Assembly (NCBI GenBank): GCA_946186725.1
Contig: CAMHOI010000001.1
Coordinates: 1 to 25,312, forward strand
Origin: an uncultured Clostridia bacterium
GTDB lineage: Bacteria > Bacillota > Clostridia > Oscillospirales > Acutalibacteraceae
Reading direction: 5' to 3'
DNA length: 25,312 nt
Made by a program: the position numbers and the translations under genes. A model generated the notes under the pieces. The model was not told the DNA's origin. It made no database searches and saw only the letters and a program-made list of their open reading frames with translations. Below are positions 1-6,327 of the stretch, in pieces; the stretch's first letter is position 1; each line of letters starts with the position of its first letter.

Positions 1-4
1 TTGC

Positions 5-2233
5 TTAAGCGATGGGGTAGTCGTCGGGGAAGAAGGTGTACATCAGCAGCCAGATGGCGTCCTCGTCGGTGATCTCGCCGTCGCCGTCGTAGTCAACGGG
101 CTGCTCAACGGGGTAATCGTCGGGGAAGAAGGTGTACATCAGCAAATAGATCGCGTCCTCGTCCGTGACGGCGTCGTCGCCGTCAAGGTCGCCGGAGACG
201 TAGCTGCGCACGGTTAGGATCCCGGCCACGACCGGCAAGGCCGCGTTGCCGCCGCCGTCGTTGACGGACACGCTCAGACCGACGGCGTAGTCGCCCTCGG
301 CGGCGTCCTCCCCGACCGCGAAGGTCAGCGTCAGCAGGGCGCCGTTGGCGTCGGCAACGCTGCCGAAGGTCATGGCGCCTTGTCCCTTGTTCGCGTCCCA
401 GGTTTTCATCAGGGCGTTATCGACGACCCACTCCACTCCCGTCAGCGTCAGCGCGGACGCGTCGTAGGCGACGGCGGCGGCTCCGATGGAGCGGACGGGA
501 TCGGCGTTCTTGAGGACAGCCGTGAGCGTCACGGTTTCGCCGGGTCGGGCGGATCGGCTTTCCACGACGGCCTGCGGATCGTTTTCACCCACAGCGGGAA
601 CCGGATCCGCATTTTTGTGGAAACGAAGGCGGATGGCGGTCTCTTCGCTGATGGTTCCCGTCAGACTGCCGGAAGCGACGCCGTCGTAGGTGTAGCCCTC
701 TTTGGCAACGATGTTTTTGATTTCATACGTCGCGCCGACGGGCAGTTCCTTCCAGCAGTCGCTCTCGCACGTGGAGTCCAGCACGCCGTTGATATACACG
801 TCGGCATAGCCCGGGAAGTAATCGGAGTTTTCCCCGTCGACCTCACCGTTCAGGTCGAGGTGATACGTCGGCGTCCATTTGGCATAGAGCGTTGCGTCGC
901 GGGTAATGTCGTCCGGCAAATCCCAGGCAAAAGTCCCGGCCGTGATTGTCGGCGTATCAGCGCCGTAAATATACCGCTCATTTGCTTCCCCGCCGCCGGT
1001 GCCGTCGCCGTAATAATGGTCAAACCGATACCCCTCGCGGGTGGGCGGGGTGATGACGGTGATCTCGTTGGTACAAGCCGAATCGGAATAGAACTTGTGT
1101 GTTCCGGCCTTATAGTAGAAATCCCGCGTTCCCGGCGTCCCGCCGTTGGCGTTCAAGGTGATGTGGACGACAGTGGAAAGGGGAACAAGCTCCCAGATCT
1201 GATCGGAAGCGCCGGTGTTGGTCTCCAGGCGCACGTTGGTGCCGTCCAGACCGAGCACAAGGTTGGCGTAGGTGGCGTTGTGGATGATATAGCCGCCGCT
1301 TACCGACTCGAATTTCCAGTGCATATCGCTGCGAAGTTCTCCGCTGCCGGGGTAAACGTTTATGTTGGTGCCGTTGGACGGGTTGTCGCTGGCGGGATTG
1401 ATCCATAGCGAAGAGTCAAAAGAGGTTTGCAGCGCATAGGATTTGTTCGTCCCGCTTACCACGAACCGTTGCTGCGCGTTGGAAGCCAACGCGGCCACGG
1501 ACACGTTGGCCTTGCTCGCCGTTCCGGTCACATTCAAATAGGTAGACGTGGATTTGTTGCGGAGGTAATATGTAGCCGAAGCGATATCGGAATAGGTGAC
1601 AGAGGTAGGAGAAGTTCCTCCAAAGTGAATGATTCCATCAAATGTGTAATTGCTACTTCTGTATGAGTAGGAAAAATTCGCTATGCTTTGAACGATTGGC
1701 GTTCCTTCGCTTATTCGTTCGCCGCCTATAGTCCACGCAGAACTTTCAGAGTAGTACACGTTTCCATTAAGAATCGCGTGAATAAAGCAAGTATGTCCGT
1801 AAATAGCTCCAGCATCACCAACGCCTTTTTCAAAACCAACGAGAATATTGTAAGCATCCTTCGTCCCGTTGTTCGTAATGGCGTTTAATGCGGATTCCAC
1901 AGTATAATTCGATGCAGAATAAGCGGCAACGCTGTATCCTCCTGTGCTCTGCGCCTTGTTTTTATAATTGTCAAACTCATCGTTGCCGTTTCCGCTGACG
2001 TACGATGTGTTAATGCCTAATATGACCAGTTGCCAGTTGACATAGGTTGCACAGTATCCATCAAACGAACTGCGGCCGCTTCTTGACAGCGCGGTGTTAT
2101 AGGTGGATTTGATTTGTGCTTTGACTTGGTCTCCGCTCGCCGCTCCGGCCGTGACCATGCCCATTGGCACGATCGCCGCGACCAGCAGAAGCGAGAGCAG
2201 CAGGGACAAGAATTTGCTGGAAAACTTTTTCAT
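5..2233 (-). CDS. Secreted multidomain protein: Cys/His peptidase-like, ricin, InlB-type repeat, cohesin, dockerin
   Basis: This 742-residue exported protein begins with a signal peptide (about 1-32, ending in AGAAS). Residues 50-205 look like a CHAP/NlpC-type Cys-His amidase-like module, with Cys61 (GYCATYVNWQ) and His147 (YGHTCFIHA) as candidate catalytic residues. Residues 215-352 resemble a ricin-type beta-trefoil that could bind carbohydrate. Residues 355-455 fit an InlB/Listeria-Bacteroides repeat (LNANGGTPG ... LYAKW). Residues 552-676 look cohesin-like, and 680-742 form a dockerin with two calcium loops (DLDGDDAVTDED and DYDGDGEITDED), each followed by LLMYTFFPDDYP. The ATG follows AAAGGA at 8 bases. 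It is expressed alone from a consensus promoter that overlaps a palindrome, divergent from an XRE regulator. The N-terminal third is visibly richer in A+T than the rest. Peptidoglycan or peptide cleavage is inferred; the substrate is unknown. Confidence 0.8.
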   Translation of the reverse strand: MKKFSSKFLSLLLSLLLVAAIVPMGMVTAGAASGDQVKAQIKSTYNTALSRSGRSSFDGYCATYVNWQLVILGINTSYVSGNGNDEFDNYKNKAQSTGGYSVAAYSASNYTVESALNAITNNGTKDAYNILVGFEKGVGDAGAIYGHTCFIHAILNGNVYYSESSAWTIGGERISEGTPIVQSIANFSYSYRSSNYTFDGIIHFGGTSPTSVTYSDIASATYYLRNKSTSTYLNVTGTASKANVSVAALASNAQQRFVVSGTNKSYALQTSFDSSLWINPASDNPSNGTNINVYPGSGELRSDMHWKFESVSGGYIIHNATYANLVLGLDGTNVRLETNTGASDQIWELVPLSTVVHITLNANGGTPGTRDFYYKAGTHKFYSDSACTNEITVITPPTREGYRFDHYYGDGTGGGEANERYIYGADTPTITAGTFAWDLPDDITRDATLYAKWTPTYHLDLNGEVDGENSDYFPGYADVYINGVLDSTCESDCWKELPVGATYEIKNIVAKEGYTYDGVASGSLTGTISEETAIRLRFHKNADPVPAVGENDPQAVVESRSARPGETVTLTAVLKNADPVRSIGAAAVAYDASALTLTGVEWVVDNALMKTWDANKGQGAMTFGSVADANGALLTLTFAVGEDAAEGDYAVGLSVSVNDGGGNAALPVVAGILTVRSYVSGDLDGDDAVTDEDAIYLLMYTFFPDDYPVEQPVDYDGDGEITDEDAIWLLMYTFFPDDYPIA

Positions 2234-2288
2234 ATCATCATTCCTTTCTTTTCCGATCCTACGGGGCGAATCGGGGATAATATGCTAC

Positions 2289-2317
2289 ATTATATCTGTA
2301 TTACAGATATTTGTCAA
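2289..2317 (-). promoter_or_regulatory. Consensus sigma-A promoter for the secreted dockerin protein
   Basis: On the minus strand, TTGACA (2317-2312) and TATAAT (2294-2289) are separated by exactly 17 bases, a perfect vegetative promoter. The expected transcript starts near 2282, which leaves a leader of about 48 bases before the ATG at 2233. The spacer is filled by a palindrome, so the promoter is probably strong but repressible. Confidence 0.85.
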
Positions 2318-2334
2318 TATCTGTGTTGCAGATA
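2292..2334. promoter_or_regulatory. Tandem palindromic operators between divergent genes
   Basis: Site 1 (2292-2310) is a perfect inverted repeat, ATATCTGTA-T-TACAGATAT, lying in the -35/-10 spacer and overlapping the -10 of the minus-strand promoter. Site 2 (2318-2334) shares its outer arms, TATCTG and CAGATA, and abuts the upstream side of the -35. The site centres are 25 bp apart. The adjacent XRE regulator is the obvious candidate ligand. Occupation should block the secreted-protein promoter and could also control the regulator itself. The palindromes are seen directly; their role is inferred. Confidence 0.75.
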
Positions 2335-2366
2335 GTACATAATAACCGCAAAAGGAGGGGATGACG

Positions 2367-2591
2367 GTGATCTTTCGGAATCTGCGAAGCATCAGGGAGG
2401 ACCGCGACCTGCGGCAAAAGGACGTTGCCGCCATTCTCAACGTATCCCAAAACACCTACTCCCAATATGAAACGGGCGTGATCGCTCTGACCGCGGAGGT
2501 GCTGATCCGCCTGGCCGACTACTATGACGTCAGCGTCGATTATCTCCTCGACCGCACCGCCTGCCCCGCCGTCAACCGTGACGCCTGCTGA
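2367..2591 (+). CDS. Small XRE/Cro-type HTH transcriptional regulator
   Basis: This is a single helix-turn-helix domain of about 74 residues (LRQKDVAAILNVSQNTYSQY, then VLIRLADYYDVSVDYLLDRT), typical of Xre/Cro/SinR-like repressors of Firmicutes, with no sensor or oligomerisation domain. An ATG lies at 2361, but AGGAGG (2353-2358) sits only 2 bases from it and 8 bases from an in-frame GTG at 2367. I therefore take the GTG as the start (MIFRNLRSIRED...). It diverges from the secreted peptidase-like/dockerin gene, with two TATCTG...CAGATA palindromes between them, so it probably represses that gene and possibly itself. A terminator follows directly. What inactivates the repressor is not visible. 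Confidence 0.85.
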   Translation: MIFRNLRSIREDRDLRQKDVAAILNVSQNTYSQYETGVIALTAEVLIRLADYYDVSVDYLLDRTACPAVNRDAC

Positions 2592-2623
2592 ACCGAGCCG
2601 TTTTTCTTGCGACTCGGTTTTTT
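2591..2623 (+). terminator. Intrinsic terminator of the XRE regulator
   Basis: AACCGAG (2591-2597) pairs with CTCGGTT (2613-2619) across a 15-base loop, followed by a run of T to 2623. It begins on the last base of the stop codon, so the regulator is monocistronic. Confidence 0.75.
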
Positions 2624-2639
2624 GATCGGCGTCAACGGC

Positions 2640-2678
2640 GGGCGGGCACAAGATCCGCCCCTACGAGCCCGATCGGGC
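2640..2678. repeat. Candidate REP-like intergenic palindromic element
   Basis: GGGCGG (2640-2645) and CCGCCC (2655-2660) form a stem around GCACAAGAT. A perfect 12-base palindrome, GCCCGATCGGGC, follows at 2667-2678. Read on the minus strand the element starts GTAGGGGCGGATCTTGT, a form I recall as dispersed intergenic repeats in clostridial genomes. Only one copy is in this window, so its repetitive nature is inferred. Confidence 0.4.
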
Positions 2679-2694
2679 GCCGTCCATTCATCCG

Positions 2695-2724
2695 CGAAGC
2701 CCCCGACGGTCGTCGGGGGCTTCG
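2695..2724 (-). terminator. Hairpin at the end of the ribosomal/obgE operon
   Basis: A perfect 13-bp stem (2695-2707 with 2712-2724, core AAGCCCCCGAC) with a 4-base loop lies 5 bases beyond the mrnC stop codon. No U-rich tail follows in the minus direction, so it may work as a weak or factor-assisted terminator, or as a 3'-end stabilising hairpin. Confidence 0.6.
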
Positions 2725-2729
2725 TGCGG

Positions 2730-3152
2730 TTAAAGCTTCAGCTCGGCCAGGATCCGGTCGGCGGCGGCGTCGAGGACGGCGTAGTCCAGGGCGGCGAAGA
2801 GGGCCTCGGCGCGGGCGGCCTGACCCGTCAGGTCGAGCCAGCCGAAGAGGGCCTCCAGCCCGGTGGCGGCGTGGTATTCGGCGTCGGTCGCACCCTTGGG
2901 GGTGTGGCCGATCTTGGCGTTGCGCCCGCGGCGGTAGACGGCGGCCTCCTCCTCGCTCAGCAGAGGGAGCAGGCGGGCGGCCCCTTTGGCCTGGGCCGGC
3001 GCGCAGACCAGCGCGACGGCGCGGCGGTGCAGCTCTCCGGCGGGGCGGTTGGCCTCCTCCGTCAGACGCCGGCGCACCAGCCGCTCAAAGACGGCGTCGC
3101 CGTAGAAGGCCAGCGCGGCGGGCGAATATTTGCGCGTGACGTCCGTTTCCAT
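2730..3152 (-). CDS. mrnC: Mini-ribonuclease III
   Basis: At 140 residues this is a catalytic RNase III domain without the double-stranded-RNA-binding domain, as in Mini-III, which matures the ends of 23S rRNA precursors in Bacillus subtilis. Visible family motifs are ALAFYGDAVFE, with Asp19 as a metal ligand, then GRNAKIGHTPKGATDAEYHAAT and TGLEALFGWL, with Glu100 as the second acidic ligand. The ATG has AAGGAGG 8 bases upstream, and that RBS overlaps the obgE stop region (12-base gap), indicating co-translation. It is the last gene of the minus-strand operon, ending just before a perfect hairpin. Placing a 23S-processing nuclease behind ObgE and two ribosomal proteins joins ribosome assembly functions; in B. 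subtilis the gene lies elsewhere, next to cysS. Confidence 0.92.
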   Translation of the reverse strand: METDVTRKYSPAALAFYGDAVFERLVRRRLTEEANRPAGELHRRAVALVCAPAQAKGAARLLPLLSEEEAAVYRRGRNAKIGHTPKGATDAEYHAATGLEALFGWLDLTGQAARAEALFAALDYAVLDAAADRILAELKL

Positions 3153-3164
3153 TCCCTCGCCTCC

Positions 3165-4439
3165 TTACGGCACGTAGTCGAATTCGACGTCGTAGATGGA
3201 GACGGTGTCCCCCTTCTCGATGCCGGCGTCCTCCAGCGCGTCGATGATCCCGCTCTGGCGGAGCACACGCTGGAAGTACTGGAGGGAGTCGTAGGCGTCG
3301 GGGTCGATGGTCTCCATGATCTTGAGCAGCCAGGGCGCCTCGATGATATACACGCCGTCCTCCACCGTCAGGGTGAAGTCCCGCTTTCCGGCGGAGAAGT
3401 CCTCGACGGGCGCCGGCTCCGGCTCGTAGCGGCGGATGGGCTCCAGCGTCGACAGCTTGGCGGCGACGGCGCGGATGAGGTCGTCCGTCCCCTCCGCGAT
3501 GGCGGCCATGATGGGGAAGAAGGGGATCCCCTGCCCCTCGAAATGGGCGCGCAGACGGGCGAGGGTCTCCTCGTCGGTCAGGTCGCACTTGTTGGCGGCG
3601 ACGATCTGCGGCCGCTCGGCCAGCGCCGGGTCGAAGACGGCCAGCTCCCGGTTGATGGCGGCGAAATCCTCCAGGGGATCCCGCCCCTCGCTGCCCGAGG
3701 CGTCGATGACGTGCACGAGCATCCGGCAGCGGTCGACGTGGCGCAGGAACTCGTGTCCCAGCCCCACGCCCTCGCCCGCCCCCTCGATGAGGCCGGGGAT
3801 GTCGGCCATGACGAAGGAGGTGCCCTCCTGCAGCCGCACGACGCCCAGCACGGGGGTCAGGGTGGTGAAGGGATAGTTGGCGATCTTGGGCCTGGCCATG
3901 GAGACGACGGACAGCAGGGTGGACTTGCCCACGTTGGGGAAGCCGATCAGGCCGACGTCGGCCAGCAGCTTGAGCTCCAGGCGCACCTCCAGCGATTCGC
4001 CGGGGGCGCCGTTCTTGGCAAAGCGGGGAGTCTGTCGTGTGGGGGTGGCGAAGTGGACGTTGCCCCAGCCGCCCTTTCCCCCCTTGGCAATGACGACGGG
4101 GGCGTCGTCGGACACGTCGGCGATCAGGCGGCCGCTCGCCGCCTCCCGCACCACGGTGCCGCGGGGGACGCGGATGGTGAGATCGGGCGCACTCTTGCCG
4201 TATTTGCGGGCGCCGGCGCCGGGTGCGCCGTTTTGCGCCTCGTACTTGCGCTTGTAGCGGAAGTCGGCGAGGGTGGACAGGTTGTCGTCCGCGATCAGGA
4301 CGACGTCGCCGCCCTTGCCGCCGTCGCCGCCGTCGGGGCCGCCCGAGGCGACGTACTTTTCCCGGCGGAAGGAGACGGCGCCCCGCCCGCCGTCACCGGC
4401 CTTGACGAGGATGGTCGCGGTATCGACGAACATGGACAT
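3165..4439 (-). CDS. obgE: GTPase Obg/CgtA, ribosome assembly GTPase
   Basis: At 424 residues this is a full-length Obg. It has the glycine-rich Obg fold (1-158), a G domain with P-loop GFPNVGKST (from 166), switch II DIPGLIEGAGEGVGLG (from 213) and NKCD (283-286), and a C-terminal OCT domain (about 345-424, ending YDVEFDYVP), which is usual in Firmicutes. Obg acts late in 50S maturation and links to (p)ppGpp and, in spore formers, to sporulation control. The chosen ATG has AAGGAG 7 bases upstream; a second ATG two codons in (MFVDTATI) matches the start of most homologues. A terminator hairpin separates it from rpmA, so expression may depend on read-through. Confidence 0.96.
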   Translation of the reverse strand: MSMFVDTATILVKAGDGGRGAVSFRREKYVASGGPDGGDGGKGGDVVLIADDNLSTLADFRYKRKYEAQNGAPGAGARKYGKSAPDLTIRVPRGTVVREAASGRLIADVSDDAPVVIAKGGKGGWGNVHFATPTRQTPRFAKNGAPGESLEVRLELKLLADVGLIGFPNVGKSTLLSVVSMARPKIANYPFTTLTPVLGVVRLQEGTSFVMADIPGLIEGAGEGVGLGHEFLRHVDRCRMLVHVIDASGSEGRDPLEDFAAINRELAVFDPALAERPQIVAANKCDLTDEETLARLRAHFEGQGIPFFPIMAAIAEGTDDLIRAVAAKLSTLEPIRRYEPEPAPVEDFSAGKRDFTLTVEDGVYIIEAPWLLKIMETIDPDAYDSLQYFQRVLRQSGIIDALEDAGIEKGDTVSIYDVEFDYVP

Positions 4440-4460
4440 GATCTCACTCCTTGTATGCTG

Positions 4461-4499
4461 AAAGAAAACGACCTGCCGAAAACGGTGTCCGGCAGGTCG
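4461..4499 (-). terminator. Intrinsic terminator between rpmA and obgE
   Basis: On the minus strand CGACCTGCCG (4499-4490) pairs perfectly with CGGCAGGTCG (4478-4469) across an 11-base loop, followed by TTTTCTTT. It lies between the rpmA stop and the obgE start, with no room for a promoter after it. It probably acts as a partial terminator that lowers obgE-mrnC expression relative to the ribosomal proteins. Confidence 0.8.
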
Positions 4500-4514
4500 C
4501 TGCGTGTGATGGGT

Positions 4515-4799
4515 TTACTGCTCGACGGCGTAGACGCTGACCTGCTTGCGGTCGCGGCCCAGGCGCTCGAACTTGACCTTTCCGTCGACGAGGGCGAAGA
4601 GGGTGTCGTCCGAACCCTTGCCGACGTTCGTGCCGGGATGGATGTGGGTGCCGCGCTGACGGACGAGGATGTTGCCGGCCAGGACGAACTGACCGTCGGC
4701 GCGCTTGACGCCGAGACGCTTGGCCTCGGAATCACGGCCGTTCTTGGTCGAGCCCATACCTTTTTTATGAGCGAAAAGCTGAATGTCAATGCGAAGCAT
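4515..4799 (-). CDS. rpmA: 50S ribosomal protein L27 with cleavable N-terminal extension
   Basis: The L27 core is clear (AHKKGMGSTKNGRDSEAKRLG ... GNILVRQRGTHIHPGTNVG). I place the start at the ATG at 4799, giving 94 residues, not an upstream in-frame ATG, because GGAGGT lies 8 bases before it. The product starts MLRIDIQLF followed by AHKKG, the Firmicutes-type extension that the Prp protease removes after the Phe. Removal is needed because the mature L27 N-terminus reaches toward the peptidyl transferase centre. The start overlaps the end of prp by 14 bases. It is followed by an intrinsic terminator. Confidence 0.96.
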   Translation of the reverse strand: MLRIDIQLFAHKKGMGSTKNGRDSEAKRLGVKRADGQFVLAGNILVRQRGTHIHPGTNVGKGSDDTLFALVDGKVKFERLGRDRKQVSVYAVEQ

Positions 4800-5118
4800 C
4801 GTGCTGCACCTCCGTTTTGATGGCAAGATAGGTGGGATACTGTTCTTCCAGTTGGGCGAAATGGGCCTCGAGCCCCTCCAGCAGCGCCTCGGCGCCCGCG
4901 TGCGGCGCGTTCAGCCGCAGGGTCATCCGCCCGTCGTCGACGGAGACGGCCGCGTCGGCCTTCATCACGTCGGTCAGGGTGTTGGCCGTCAGATAGACGG
5001 CGCTGGAGACGGCCGCGCAGACCAGCTTGGCCTGCTGCGTGCCGGCGAGGTCGGTGTGGCCGCTGACGGTGAAGCCGCAGGGGCGGCCCGCCCGCCGGAA
5101 GAAGGTGGCCTCGGTCAC
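4786..5118 (-). CDS. prp: Ribosomal-processing cysteine protease Prp (YsxB family)
   Basis: This 110-residue protein has the Prp signatures GFTVSGHTD, with His21, and KLVCAAVSSAVYLTANTL, with Cys34. These correspond to the catalytic His/Cys pair of the Staphylococcus aureus enzyme, which trims the N-terminal extension of L27. Its position between rplU and rpmA is the conserved Firmicutes arrangement. The start is GTG, 5 bases after the rplU stop and preceded by GAGGG. The 3' end overlaps rpmA by 14 bases, so protease and substrate are translationally linked. Confidence 0.93.
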   Translation of the reverse strand: MTEATFFRRAGRPCGFTVSGHTDLAGTQQAKLVCAAVSSAVYLTANTLTDVMKADAAVSVDDGRMTLRLNAPHAGAEALLEGLEAHFAQLEEQYPTYLAIKTEVQHDASH

Positions 5119-5123
5119 GGCGA

Positions 5124-5435
5124 TCAGCCCTCGATGGCGCTGATCTGGACCTTGGTGTAGGGCTGTCTGTGACCCAGGCAGCGCTTGGAGCCCTTCTTGG
5201 GGCGATAGGTGAAGACGCGGATCTTCTTGGCCTTGCCCTGCTTGAGGACCTGCGCGGTGACCTTGGCGCCCTCAACGTAGGGCGTACCGGCCTTCAGACC
5301 GTCCTCGCCGCCCAGGGCGATGACCTTGTCGAAGGTGACGGTGGCTTCCGCCTCGGCGTCCAGCTTTTCCACGTAGATCACGTCGCCGTTCTCCACCTTA
5401 TACTGCTTTCCGCCGGTCTCAATAATAGCGTACAT
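5124..5435 (-). CDS. rplU: 50S ribosomal protein L21
   Basis: This is a full-length L21 of 103 residues: MYAIIETGGKQYKVENGD at the start, TYRPKKGSKRCLGHRQPYTKV near the end. L21 binds 23S rRNA in the 50S subunit. It is the first gene of the minus-strand operon rplU-prp-rpmA-obgE-mrnC. A consensus promoter and a leader of about 80 bases, likely the L21 autoregulatory leader of Firmicutes, precede it. Confidence 0.97.
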   Translation of the reverse strand: MYAIIETGGKQYKVENGDVIYVEKLDAEAEATVTFDKVIALGGEDGLKAGTPYVEGAKVTAQVLKQGKAKKIRVFTYRPKKGSKRCLGHRQPYTKVQISAIEG

Positions 5436-5515
5436 TCGGTTGGCACCTGCCTTGTTATAGACTCGCTACGCTCGGGCGGGAGAAACTCCGCTTGCGACAG
5501 CCCGGAATAAGCGGC
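5436..5515 (-). promoter_or_regulatory. rplU 5' leader, candidate L21 leader RNA
   Basis: About 80 transcribed bases precede rplU. They contain a stem of CCGCTT with AAGCGG, a pairing-rich GAGCGTAGCGAG stretch, and a conserved-looking ACAAGGCAGGTGCC segment just before the start codon. Firmicutes rplU leaders carry the L21 leader motif in this position and are thought to mediate autoregulation by L21. A covariance-model match was not tested. Confidence 0.55.
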
Positions 5516-5521
5516 TTTAGC

Positions 5522-5550
5522 ATTGTAGCACAACGCCTCCCCTTTGTCAA
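5522..5550 (-). promoter_or_regulatory. Sigma-A promoter of the rplU operon
   Basis: On the minus strand, TTGACA (5550-5545) and TACAAT (5527-5522) are separated by 17 bases, a near-perfect vegetative promoter fitting a strongly expressed ribosomal operon. Confidence 0.85.
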
Positions 5551-5572
5551 GAAATTTCTTTTCGGGCGAAAA

Positions 5573-5604
5573 GTTCACAAATCGTTCACGAAATGTGGTA
5601 TGAT
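5573..5604 (+). promoter_or_regulatory. Promoter with tandem GTTCAC boxes, upstream of the two-component genes
   Basis: GTTCAC occurs twice, at 5573-5578 and 5584-5589, exactly 11 bp apart and on the same face of the helix. A -10 hexamer TATGAT follows at 5599-5604, and no good -35 hexamer is present at the normal spacing. OmpR/PhoB-type regulators bind such direct repeats, so this is a likely autoregulated, activator-dependent promoter. Confidence 0.6.
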
Positions 5605-5652
5605 AGAGCAAACGAAACTGCCACAATAGGAGCGGAAAGAGGGGTGACCCCC

Positions 5653-6327
5653 ATGGAAGAAAAACGGCCCGCGATCCTGATCGCGGACGACGAGGCCCGC
5701 CTGCGGGAGCTTGTGCGCGACCTGCTGGAGCGGGAGGGGTACACGGTCGAGGAGGCCGCCGACGGCGCCGCCGCGGTGGAAGCCGTGCGCCGTGCGCCCG
5801 AGCTCGCTCTGGTGCTGATGGACGTGATGATGCCGGAAATGGACGGCTGGGCGGCCTGCAAGGCCATCCGCGCCTTTTCGGACGTGCCGGTGCTGATGCT
5901 GACCGCCCGCGCCGAGGAGTTCGACGAGCTGATGGGCTTTGAGTCGGGCGCCGACGACTACGTGACCAAGCCCTTCTCCAACCGCGTCCTGCTCAAGCGG
6001 GTGGAGGCCCTGCTCAAGCGCAGCGGCGCCGCGGGCGGCGTCAAGCGGGCGGGGCTGACCGTGGACGCGGCCGCCTACGTGGCCTATCTGGACGGACAGC
6101 CGCTGGACCTGACCGTCAAGGAGTTTGAGATCCTGCGCATCCTCGCGTCGGGCGCCGGCCGGGTGTTCACCCGGGGCCAGCTCCTTGACGCGGTCTGGAA
6201 TTACGATTACGAAGGAGACACCCGTACCGTCGACTCCCACGTCGCCCGTCTGCGCACCAAGATGGGCGCCTACGGTGCCGAGCACCTCAAGACGGTCTAC
6301 GGCGTCGGGTACAAGCTGGAGCCATGA
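5653..6327 (+). CDS. OmpR/PhoB-family response regulator
   Basis: At 224 residues this has a receiver domain (about 7-120) with acidic pocket Asp12/Asp13, phospho-acceptor Asp57 in LVLMDVMMPEMDG, Thr84 and Lys106 (TKPF). A winged-helix DNA-binding domain follows (about 128-222: LTVKEFEILRIL ... RTVDSHVARLRTKMG ... TVYGVGYKL). The reading frame is open further upstream, but the ATG at 5653 is chosen because AGAGGGG precedes it and homologues start near the receiver beta-1 strand. It overlaps the kinase gene by 4 bases (ATGA). The stimulus and regulon are unknown; the GTTCAC direct repeats upstream suggest autoregulation. Confidence 0.93.
   Translation: MEEKRPAILIADDEARLRELVRDLLEREGYTVEEAADGAAAVEAVRRAPELALVLMDVMMPEMDGWAACKAIRAFSDVPVLMLTARAEEFDELMGFESGADDYVTKPFSNRVLLKRVEALLKRSGAAGGVKRAGLTVDAAAYVAYLDGQPLDLTVKEFEILRILASGAGRVFTRGQLLDAVWNYDYEGDTRTVDSHVARLRTKMGAYGAEHLKTVYGVGYKLEP

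Noticed and set aside
380..1408. Plus-strand open frame opposite the dockerin gene
   Set aside because: No RBS or recognisable domain; the minus-strand frame contains clear cohesin, InlB and dockerin motifs.
2607..4820. Plus-strand open frame of 737 codons antisense to mrnC, obgE and rpmA
   Set aside because: It is a by-product of GC-rich codon use: its translation is Gly/Val/Asp/Arg-rich with no domain, and it crosses several well-identified minus-strand genes.
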